From contig CAVZOY010000006.1 in NCBI GenBank assembly GCA_963777095.1, positions 1,054,001-1,118,000 of the forward strand: DNA of 64,000 nucleotides, given 5' to 3'. Shown here one piece after another: positions 18,808 through 26,552 of this stretch. The DNA is from CAVZOY01 sp963777095 (GTDB lineage: Bacteria; Actinomycetota; Actinomycetes; Mycobacteriales; Geodermatophilaceae). Both the position numbers and the translations under genes were made by a program. How positions within the stretch are numbered: the stretch's first letter is position 1; each line of letters starts with the position of its first letter. Under the pieces are notes generated by a model, which saw only the letters and a program-made list of their open reading frames with translations, was not told the origin of the DNA and did no database searches.

Positions 18808-19770
18808 TCAGGCGCCTGCCCGGTCGCCCGCGACGACCTCCGCCATGAGGCCGAGCATCCGGTCGACCTCGTCGATGTCGGAGGGCATGTTGAGGAACCC
18901 GTGCAGCAGGCCGGGGGCCGTCACCTGGCGCACGTCGACTCCCGCGACGGCGAGCTGGGCCGCGAACGCCTCGCTGGACGGCCGCAGGTCGTCGTACTCG
19001 GCATTCATCAGGACGACGGGGCAGAGCCCCTCGACGTGGGCGAGCGCGGGCATCGCGTAGCCGTCCGCGCGCGCGGCCGGGCCGCCGACGTAGTTCTCGG
19101 TGATGTCGCGGCGGGTCTCGGGCAGGAAGCGGAGCAGCGGAGGCACCTCCTCCATCAGGCCCGACAGCGTCGGCGAGAGGGCGGGGACGACGGGGTGCAC
19201 GGTCGTGTACGCCAGCAGCAGCGCGACCGGGAGCCATCCGTCGTCGTCCCGGAGCCGGAGCGTCGCCCCGGCGGCGAGGTTGCCGCCGGCGCTCGCACCG
19301 CCGACCGAGATGCGCGCCGGGTCCACGCCGAGCGACGACGCCGAGTCGCGCACCCAGCGGACGGCGGCGACCACGTCGTCGTGCGGCACCGGGTACGTGA
19401 CACCGCCGACGCAGAGCCGGTAGTCGACGCTGACGACGACGGCGCCGGCGCGGTCGCAGACCTGGCGCGCGGTCCAGTCGGCCTCCGGCATGTCGAGGTC
19501 GCCCATCCGGAAGGCCCCGCCGTGCATCCAGACCAGGCACGGGCGCGGGCCGCCGTCCGTGTGCGGCCGGTAGACGCGGACCCGCACCGGTCCGTGCGGG
19601 CCGGCCGCCGCGTCCTCGGTCACGTCGACGTCCGGCGGAGCCGTCGCGTCGCGGTGCGACATGAACTCGTCGAGACGCGCGCGGGTGACCGGGTCGGCGA
19701 GGCCGGCCTCGAACGACTCGATGCCCTCGAGCAGCGGCAGTTTGGACGCGAGCGCGGGATGGATCGGCAC
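18808..19770 (-). CDS. Alpha/beta hydrolase fold-3 (hormone-sensitive lipase family)
   Basis: A 320-residue esterase. HGGAF forms the oxyanion hole, GGASAGG carries the nucleophile serine, and LLHGFLNM holds the catalytic histidine near the C-terminus. The GTG at 19768-19770 was chosen because the longer in-frame ATG lies inside IclR-type site 3, making it an unlikely start. It is convergent with the DapA-type gene (7 nt apart) and downstream of the IclR gene. Probably hydrolyses an ester in the same aromatic pathway. Confidence 0.85.
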   Translation of the reverse strand: MPIHPALASKLPLLEGIESFEAGLADPVTRARLDEFMSHRDATAPPDVDVTEDAAAGPHGPVRVRVYRPHTDGGPRPCLVWMHGGAFRMGDLDMPEADWTARQVCDRAGAVVVSVDYRLCVGGVTYPVPHDDVVAAVRWVRDSASSLGVDPARISVGGASAGGNLAAGATLRLRDDDGWLPVALLLAYTTVHPVVPALSPTLSGLMEEVPPLLRFLPETRRDITENYVGGPAARADGYAMPALAHVEGLCPVVLMNAEYDDLRPSSEAFAAQLAVAGVDVRQVTAPGLLHGFLNMPSDIDEVDRMLGLMAEVVAGDRAGA

Positions 19771-19812
19771 GCGGGCACCATGACCCGGCACGTGGCGCGG
19801 ACCACAGACCCG

Positions 19813-19827
19813 TGCCATTGGGCGGCA
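19813..19827. promoter_or_regulatory. Predicted IclR-type operator, site 3
   Basis: TGCCATTGGGCGGCA, between the IclR stop and the hydrolase start, 43 nt upstream of the latter. Its outer TGCC/GGCA arms are exact inverted repeats. Confidence 0.65.
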
Positions 19828-19832
19828 CTCGA

Positions 19833-20660
19833 TCACGCCGGGGGTGGCGGTCCTCCGGTGTAGCCGATCGAGCGGCGGGCGCCGAGCACGCGCGAGATCG
19901 AGCGGGCGGCGGTGCGGACGGCCGGACCGAGGAGCCGGGGCTCGGCCGTCTCCTGCGGGACGACGACCGAGAGGGCGGCGGCGACGCGGTCGTCGGCCCC
20001 GAACACCGGTGCGGCCACGCTGACCAGGGGCTGCGGCGACCGGCGCCGGAAGATCGTCAACCCGTCGCGGCGGATCTCGGCGAGCGTCCGGCGCAGCGCG
20101 GCGGGGGAGACCGGGACGTTCTCCGGGAGGTGCACCAGAGGCTGCGCGAGCATCTCCTCCTGGAACTCCGGCTCGGCGTAGGCCAGCAGTGCCAGGCCGA
20201 CGCCCGTGGAGTGCAGCGGCAGCCGGCCGCCGACCCGGTAGAGCACCGGGATGGCCTGGTGGGCGGAGAGCCGTTCGACCAGCAGCGCCTCGGTGCCGTC
20301 GCGGACGGCGAGCAGCACGTGCTGGCGGGTGACCTCCGCGAGGTCTCCCATGAACGGCAGCGCCACCTGCTTCAGGCCCTGTCCGCGCGGCGCGAGGGAG
20401 GCCACCTCCCACAACCGCAGGCCGATGCTGAACCGCCCGTCGGCGTCCCGCTCGAGGGCGCCCCACGCCACCAGCCGGCCGGCCAGCCGGAGCGTCGAGC
20501 TCGTCGGGATCCCGCTGCGACGAGCCAGCTGGCCCAGCGTCAGCGAGCGGTTGCGGGCGTCGAAGGCCGCGAGCAGCGAGAGCGCCCGGTCGATCACCGG
20601 GTCGCCCTGCGGTGGCCGGCGGCCGCGCACCCGGGCCGGCGCGTCGGGCGGCTCGCTCAC
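19833..20660 (-). CDS. IclR-family transcriptional regulator
   Basis: A 275-residue regulator. The N-terminal winged helix-turn-helix covers about residues 15-70 (DPVIDRALSLLAAFDARN, then SGIPTSSTLRLAGRL). The C-terminal IclR ligand domain contains LPLHSTGVGLALLAYA and VAAPVFGADDRVAAALSV. IclR proteins commonly govern aromatic catabolism. The gene is divergent from the ABC importer, with IclR-type site 4 in the gap, and three more sites lie near catabolic genes to its left. It is the natural candidate for binding them all. Frame intact; start GTG. Confidence 0.88.
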   Translation of the reverse strand: MSEPPDAPARVRGRRPPQGDPVIDRALSLLAAFDARNRSLTLGQLARRSGIPTSSTLRLAGRLVAWGALERDADGRFSIGLRLWEVASLAPRGQGLKQVALPFMGDLAEVTRQHVLLAVRDGTEALLVERLSAHQAIPVLYRVGGRLPLHSTGVGLALLAYAEPEFQEEMLAQPLVHLPENVPVSPAALRRTLAEIRRDGLTIFRRRSPQPLVSVAAPVFGADDRVAAALSVVVPQETAEPRLLGPAVRTAARSISRVLGARRSIGYTGGPPPPA

Positions 20661-20707
20661 GACGGGCCGTCTGTTTCGGCACCGGTGAGGCCCACACCAC
20701 ACTCGTT

Positions 20708-20722
20708 TTCCATTGAACGGCA
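20708..20722. promoter_or_regulatory. Predicted IclR-type operator, site 4
   Basis: TTCCATTGAACGGCA in the 176-bp divergent region between the IclR gene and the ABC importer, 48 nt from the IclR start. Placement fits autoregulation plus control of uptake. Confidence 0.65.
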
Positions 20723-20836
20723 TTGTGCCTGACGCCACATCGGCGTGGGACTCATCGTTGGCGACCAAGCCGGGACGAGTCGTCCATCGGCCGTCCATGA
20801 CCCCTTGTTGCCTGCGGGCGAAGGAGCCAGACCCAG

Positions 20837-22393
20837 ATGAACCGATTCAAGATCCGTGCGAGCGCCGTGCTCGCCGTCACCGCGGCGACGGCGTCCCTCG
20901 CCGCCTGCGGCGGCGGTGGGGGCGGTGGCGGTGGCGGCAGCCAGGAGCCCAGCGACACGGTGACCATCGCTGCGAACGCCGACTACGCCCCGACCGGCTA
21001 CGACCCGCTCCAGTACTCCCAGGGCCAGTTCACGTTCTTCAGCACGATGTACGACGCGCTGTTCGTCACGAACGCCGAGGGCGAGGTCGAGCCGAGCCTG
21101 GTCGAGGAGTTCGAGAACAACGAGGGCGACACCGAGACGACGCTGACGCTCAAGGAGGGCGTCACGTTCGGCGACGGCTCGGAGCTCGACGCCGAACTGG
21201 TCAAGGCGAACCTCGACCGTCGTTCCGACGAGGCCCTCGAGGCGTACGGCGCCCTCGCCCCCGGCCAGGCGGCCGAGATCACCGAGGTGGCGGCGACCGA
21301 CGCGCAGACCGTCGTCATCACCTGGAAGGCCCCGCAGGCGACGCCGCAGAACAACCTGGTCGACACGGCCGGCATCATCGTCGGCCCCGAGGGCGTCGCG
21401 GACTCCGCGTCGCTGGAGACCGCACCGGACGGGTCGGGCGCCTACACGCTCAACGAGGGCGAGACGACCCCCGGCAGCACCTACACGCTCGACAAGAACG
21501 CGGAAGCGTGGAACGCCGACGCGTGGGCCTACGAGACCGTCGTCTTCAGCATCATCACCGACGTCCAGGCGCTGGCCAACGCCGTCGTCTCCGGCCAGGC
21601 CGACGTCGCCGGGGTGCTCGACCCGTCGACGATCGAGCTGGTCGAGCAGCGGCAGAGCATCACCAGCGTCGGCGGCACGATCGTCGGCTTCCCGGTGACC
21701 GACAAGACGGGCGCGATCAACCCCGCCTTCGGCGAGGAGGCGGCGCGGCTGGCCCTGACCTACGCCACCGACCGCGAGTCGCTCGTGAACGACCTGCACC
21801 CCGGCGCCCGGCCGACCTCCCAGCTGTTCCCCGAGGTCGCCACCGGCTTCGACACGGCCCTGGACGAGGAGTTCGCGTACGACCCCGACCGGGCCCGTGA
21901 GCTGCTGGAGGAGGCAGGCCTGCCGGACGGCTTCGACGTCAACATCACCGTGCTCGGTCAGCCGGCCGAGGACCTCGTCGCCATCCAGAGCCAGTGGAAG
22001 GAGATCGGCGTCAACCTGGAGTTCACCACGGCGACCTCGACCGACCAGGTGTTCGCCGCAGTGAACACCGACCCGCTGCTCTGGGGTCCGTTCGCGGTGG
22101 GCGCGCAGCCGGCCGGGTTCGTGGCGGGCGTCGTCTACGGCGGCTTCATGAACATCCAGGGCGCGAAGGAGCCGGAGATCGAGAAGGCGCTCGGCGCCGC
22201 CCTCGGTGCGACCGGTGACGCCCAGGAGCAGGCGCTCACCGACCTGAACCGCGCCATCACGGAGAACGCCTGGTACATCCCGGTGTACGAGGACTTCACC
22301 TACGTCGGCTACAACGCCGACACGGTGGCCGAGCCGGCGTTCGCCGGCACGAACAACTACCTCGTGACGTCGGCGATCCAGCCCGCCGCCTGA
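20837..22393 (+). CDS. ABC importer substrate-binding lipoprotein (family 5, peptide/oligosaccharide type)
   Basis: A 518-residue solute-binding protein. Residues 1-23 are a lipoprotein signal ending in the lipobox LAAC, with Cys24 as lipid anchor. A run of ten glycines follows, then the mature domain (SBP family 5: YDPLQYSQGQFTFFSTMYDALF). Family 5 proteins bind peptides, nickel, and in many bacteria oligosaccharides or glycosides. AGGAG lies 10 nt before the ATG. It heads the importer operon, opposite the IclR gene. Neighbouring GH78 and GH3 genes suggest a plant glycoside as cargo; this is inference. Confidence 0.9.
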   Translation: MNRFKIRASAVLAVTAATASLAACGGGGGGGGGGSQEPSDTVTIAANADYAPTGYDPLQYSQGQFTFFSTMYDALFVTNAEGEVEPSLVEEFENNEGDTETTLTLKEGVTFGDGSELDAELVKANLDRRSDEALEAYGALAPGQAAEITEVAATDAQTVVITWKAPQATPQNNLVDTAGIIVGPEGVADSASLETAPDGSGAYTLNEGETTPGSTYTLDKNAEAWNADAWAYETVVFSIITDVQALANAVVSGQADVAGVLDPSTIELVEQRQSITSVGGTIVGFPVTDKTGAINPAFGEEAARLALTYATDRESLVNDLHPGARPTSQLFPEVATGFDTALDEEFAYDPDRARELLEEAGLPDGFDVNITVLGQPAEDLVAIQSQWKEIGVNLEFTTATSTDQVFAAVNTDPLLWGPFAVGAQPAGFVAGVVYGGFMNIQGAKEPEIEKALGAALGATGDAQEQALTDLNRAITENAWYIPVYEDFTYVGYNADTVAEPAFAGTNNYLVTSAIQPAA

Positions 22394-22472
22394 CCCCGTC
22401 CGAGGCACCGCCGGTGGCCGCGGCAACGCGCCGCGGCCACCGGCACCCGAATTCCTCGACGAGGAGACCGAC

Positions 22473-23414
22473 ATGCTCGGCTACGTCGCCCGGCGGCTGG
22501 CCCTGGCCGTCGCCACGGTGTTCGCCGCGGTGCTCATCACGTTCCTGCTGGTGCACGCCGGCGACGGCAGCCCGGGTGCCGTGGTGGCGGGTCCCGGTGC
22601 CTCGCCGGAGGAGATCGCCGCGGAGAACGAGGCGCTGGGCTGGAACCGGCCGCTGTTCGTGCAGTTCGTCGACCTGCTCGGGCACCTGCTGCGGTTCGAC
22701 CTCGGGAAGTCGCTGATCAACGGCCGGGACATCGCCGCGGACATGGCCGACCGGCTGCCGGTCACCGCATCGATCGCGCTGCTGGCCACGCTGGCCTCCG
22801 GGGTCGTCGGCATCCTGCTCGGCGTCCTGGCCGCGGTCCGCGGCGGAGGCGTCGGCAAGGCCGTGAACACCAGTTCCGGCATCGCGCTCTCCCTGCCGGC
22901 GTTCTGGGTCGCGATCCTCTTCGTCTACGTGCTGTCGATCCAGCTGGAGCTGTTCCCGGCCACGGGCTACGTGCCCTTCGCGGTGGACCCGGCCGGCTGG
23001 TTCAACAGCCTCGTCCTGCCCGTGCTGACGCTGACCGTGGGTGGCGCGGCGATCATCGCCCGGACCGCCTACGTCGGGATGCGGGAGGCGCTGGGGCAGG
23101 AGCACGTGCGCACGCTGCGGGCGGTGGGGACGCCGGAGTGGCGGATCCGCTACCTGCACGCGCTGCGCTTCGCCAGCGTGCCCGTGGTGTCCGTGCTCGG
23201 CATCCAGTTCATCGCCCTGTTCGGCGGCTCGGTCTTCGTGGAGAACGTCTTCGCGATGGCCGGGCTGGGCCAGGCCAGCCAGGCGGCCGCACTCAGCCAC
23301 GACTTCCCGGTGCTGATCAGCGTCGTCGTCGTCGCAACCGTCGTCGTGGTGATCACCAACCTGCTGCTCGACCTCCTGATCGCGGCGCTGGACCCGAAGG
23401 TGCGTACGTCATGA
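22473..23414 (+). CDS. ABC importer permease, DppB type
   Basis: A 313-residue inner-membrane permease with six predicted helices. It has the DppB N-terminus (MLGYVARRLALAVATVFAAV) and the cytoplasmic EAA loop (MREALGQEHVRTLRAVGTPE). A GAGGAG ribosome site lies 6 nt before the ATG. Its stop overlaps the start of the next gene by 4 nt. It forms the channel with the permease half of the following fusion protein. Confidence 0.92.
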   Translation: MLGYVARRLALAVATVFAAVLITFLLVHAGDGSPGAVVAGPGASPEEIAAENEALGWNRPLFVQFVDLLGHLLRFDLGKSLINGRDIAADMADRLPVTASIALLATLASGVVGILLGVLAAVRGGGVGKAVNTSSGIALSLPAFWVAILFVYVLSIQLELFPATGYVPFAVDPAGWFNSLVLPVLTLTVGGAAIIARTAYVGMREALGQEHVRTLRAVGTPEWRIRYLHALRFASVPVVSVLGIQFIALFGGSVFVENVFAMAGLGQASQAAALSHDFPVLISVVVVATVVVVITNLLLDLLIAALDPKVRTS

Positions 23415-25450
23415 CCGTTCTGCCCCTCGACGCGGCCGACGAGGTCGCCATCGAGCCCGTCCCCCCGGCGCGACGCCGTGGGCTGCCCGGCTTCCTGCGC
23501 CGTCCGGGCGGGATCTTCGGCGCCGCCTGGCTGGTCTTCATCACCGTCGCCTCGCTGACCGCGCCGCTGTGGGTGCCTTACGAGGTCGACCAGCAGGACA
23601 CCGCCAACCGGCTGGCCCTGCCGTCGGCCGAGCACTGGCTCGGCACCGACCCGCTGGGTCGCGACCTGCTCAGCCGCATCTTCGTGGCCGGCACGCTGCC
23701 GCTGGCGTCCTCCGCACTCATGCTGGTCGTGGCCTTCGGCCTCGGGCTGCCGCTGGCGCTGCTCGCCGCGGAACGTGGCCGGCTGACCGAGCGCGCCATC
23801 AGCCGGATCACCGAGGTGTTCCTCGCGCTGCCGCTGCTCATCCTGCTGCTCGCCGTGGTCGGGGTCATCGGCAACAAGCTGTACGCGGTCATGGCGATCC
23901 TGGGCGTGCTGATCTCCGCCGCCGTCTACCGCGTGATGCTCGGTGTCGCGCAGTCGGTCCGCCAGCGCCTGTACGTCGACGCCGCCCGGGTCAACGGGCT
24001 GGGGTCGCTGCGCGTCAACCTGCTCCACGTGCTGCCGTCGATGGCCACCGTGGTCGCAGTGCAGGCGGCGCAGCTGTTCGGCATCGGCCTGCTGATCGTC
24101 GCGGGCCTGGCCTTCCTCGGGTTCGGACCCGCCGAGCCCGAGCCCAGCTGGGGCTTCATGATCCAGGACGCGTCGAGCTACATCTTCCAGCAGCCGTGGC
24201 TCCTGGTGCCGACGGGCGTCGTGCTCGCCCTGACCGTGGTCGCGGCCAACGAGCTCGCCGACGCGATCGCCGGCAAGGCGGCGGCCGAGAAGCACGTGCG
24301 GCGCCGGCGCCGGCGCGCGGTCCCTCCGGCCGCTGCCGAGGCTCCGTCGTCCGACCCCGAGGCGATCCTCGACGTCCAGAGCCTGACGGTGTCCGTGGAC
24401 GACGGACCGGCGCTCGTCACCGACGTCTCGTTCGCGCTGCGCCAGGGGCGGGTCCTCGGCCTGGTCGGGGAGTCCGGCTGCGGAAAGACGATGACCGCAC
24501 GGTCGCTGATGGGCCTGCTGCCGGCCGGCGTCTCGGTCTCCGGCGGCTCGATCCGCTGGCAGGGACGTGAGCTCGCCGGCCTGGGCGAGAAGGAGCTCAC
24601 CGGCATCCGCGGCCGGGAGATCGCGCTGATCTCCCAGGAGCCGATGGTGGCCCTCGACCCGATGTTCTCCGTCGCCTACCAGCTCACCCAGCCGATCCGG
24701 CGGTTCCGCGGGGTCGGTCGGAGCGAGGCCCGGAAGATCGCCGCCCAGCTGCTGCAGCAGGTCGGCATCGTCGACGCGGAGCGCGTGCTGAAGAGCTACC
24801 CGCACCAGCTGTCCGGTGGCATGGCGCAGCGGGTGTGCATCGCCCTGGCGCTCACCGGCGAGCCGAAGCTGCTGATCGCCGACGAGCCCACCACCGCCCT
24901 CGACGTGACGGTGCAGGCGGAGATCCTCAGCCTCCTGCGGGCGCTGGTTCGCGACACCGGCCTGTCGGTCGTCCTCGTGAGCCACGACCTCGGGGTCGTC
25001 GCCGACATCTGCGACGACGTCGCCGTCATGTACGCCGGTGAGATCGTCGAGTCCGGCACCACCGCGCGGGTGCTGGACGACCCGGCGCACCCGTACACGA
25101 TGGCGCTGCTGGGCGCGAACCCGCACGTGCCGGAGGGCGAGCCGGTGCCCGAGCGGCTCGCCTCCATCCCCGGCACGGTTCCGCCGCCGGGGTCCTGGCC
25201 GACCGGGTGCCGGTTCGCCACGCGCTGCCGGTTCGCGCAGGAGAAGTGCACGACCCCGTTCCCGGCGCTACCCGCCCACGGCGACGGCTCGGTGCTCTGC
25301 ATCCGCGTCGACGAGATCCACGACGCGGGCGTGACCTGGACCGCCGAGCAGGTCGGCGCCGAGGTCACCCCGGGTGCCGGCGTCACCGCCGACCCGATCG
25401 CCGAGGAGCCGGCCGACGAGCCCGCCCCGACCGCTGGAGTGATCCGATGA
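23411..25450 (+). CDS. Fused ABC permease (DppC type) and ATPase (DppD type)
   Basis: One intact 679-residue chain. Residues 1-300 are a DppC-type permease with the N-terminal helix, LGTDPLGRDLLSRI and an EAA loop (RQRLYVDAARVNG). A basic linker (KHVRRRRRRAV) leads into a full nucleotide-binding domain from about residue 320: Walker A GESGCGKT (about 353), signature LSGGMAQR (about 467), Walker B LLIADEP (about 486) and the C-terminal oligopeptide extension with its cysteines (GCRFATRCRFAQEKC). There is no stop or start between the halves. Such fusions are known in this transporter family. Confidence 0.9.
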   Translation: MTVLPLDAADEVAIEPVPPARRRGLPGFLRRPGGIFGAAWLVFITVASLTAPLWVPYEVDQQDTANRLALPSAEHWLGTDPLGRDLLSRIFVAGTLPLASSALMLVVAFGLGLPLALLAAERGRLTERAISRITEVFLALPLLILLLAVVGVIGNKLYAVMAILGVLISAAVYRVMLGVAQSVRQRLYVDAARVNGLGSLRVNLLHVLPSMATVVAVQAAQLFGIGLLIVAGLAFLGFGPAEPEPSWGFMIQDASSYIFQQPWLLVPTGVVLALTVVAANELADAIAGKAAAEKHVRRRRRRAVPPAAAEAPSSDPEAILDVQSLTVSVDDGPALVTDVSFALRQGRVLGLVGESGCGKTMTARSLMGLLPAGVSVSGGSIRWQGRELAGLGEKELTGIRGREIALISQEPMVALDPMFSVAYQLTQPIRRFRGVGRSEARKIAAQLLQQVGIVDAERVLKSYPHQLSGGMAQRVCIALALTGEPKLLIADEPTTALDVTVQAEILSLLRALVRDTGLSVVLVSHDLGVVADICDDVAVMYAGEIVESGTTARVLDDPAHPYTMALLGANPHVPEGEPVPERLASIPGTVPPPGSWPTGCRFATRCRFAQEKCTTPFPALPAHGDGSVLCIRVDEIHDAGVTWTAEQVGAEVTPGAGVTADPIAEEPADEPAPTAGVIR

Positions 25451-26552
25451 CCGCCCCCGCCGAGACCGTCGCCGCTGCGCCGACCGCCACGCCGGCGCTC
25501 GAGGTCCGCGACCTCGTCGTCCGCTACGGGACGGGCCGCAAGGCCCGCTCCGCGCCCCCCGCCGTCGACGGCGTCAGCTTCGACATCGCGCCCGGCGAGA
25601 CCCTCGGTCTCGTCGGGGAGTCCGGCTCCGGCAAGTCGACGATCGGCAAGGCCGTGCTCGGCCTGCAGCCCCCGACGTCCGGAACCGTGAAGCTGCACGG
25701 CCAGGACATCACCGACCATGCCGCTCAAGCAGCGCAGCCGGCTGGTGGCCGACCTGCGGGTCGTCTTCCAGGACCCGTACTCCTCGCTCAACCCCGCCCG
25801 CACGATCGGCCAGACCCTGGTCGAGCCGCTCCGGCTCATGGGCGATCCGTGGTCGAGCAGGCGCTGGCCAAGGCGCGGACAGGACTCGAGTCCGTCGGCC
25901 TGCCCGGCGACGCTGTCGACCGGTACCCGTCGCAGTTCTCCGGCGGTCAGCGGCAGCGCATCGCGATCGCCCGCGCGCTGGTGTGCGACCCGAAGGTCGT
26001 CGTCCTCGACGAGCCGGTGCTCGGCCCTGGACCTCTCGACCCAGGCGCAGGTGCTCAATCTGCTCGCCGACCTGCGCGACCAGCGCGGCCTCTCGTTCCT
26101 GTTCATCGCCCACGACCTCGGCGTCGTCCGGTTCCTCGCGCAGCGGACCGTCGTGCTCTACCGCGGCCAGATCATGGAGACCGGTCCGGTCGAGGCGGTC
26201 AACCGGACGCCGCGGCACCCGTACACGGTCGCGCTGACCGCTGCCGCCCCGGTGCCGCGGCCGGCCGAGCAGGCCGCCCGCCGGGCCGCCCGCGAGGCGC
26301 TCGGGGTCGGCACCGCCGGCGCGGCGCAGCCCGCCGCCACCGGCTGCCCGTTCGTGCCGCGCTGCCCGCTGGCCACGGAGATCTGCGAGGCCGCAGCGCC
26401 CGCCGCTGCGGCTGGTCGACGGCAACCTCACCGCCTGCCACCACGCCGAGCGCGTGCCCGCGCCTGTGACCGGCCCCGGTGCAGGGGCCCGCCGCGAGCC
26501 TGCGCAGTCGGCCTGGGGGGCACCGGGGTCCTTGTCGTCTCGACGCACTTGA
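25447..26552 (+). CDS. ABC importer second ATPase (DppF type), several frameshifts
   Basis: Completes the importer as the second ATPase. It starts with ATGA overlap on the fusion gene. Walker A GESGSGKS (residue 57) is in the starting frame; the rest is spread over the three frames. In order: VADLRVVFQDPYSSLNP, FSGGQRQRIAIARAL with VVVLDEPV, SALDLSTQAQVLNLLADL with the switch HDLGVVRF, and the C-terminal GCPFVPRCPLATEIC. Apparent extra bases are near 25727, 25852, 26013 and 26404. Every motif is intact, so the gene is probably functional and the indels errors. The stop overlaps the likely TTG start of the GH3 gene. Confidence 0.8.
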
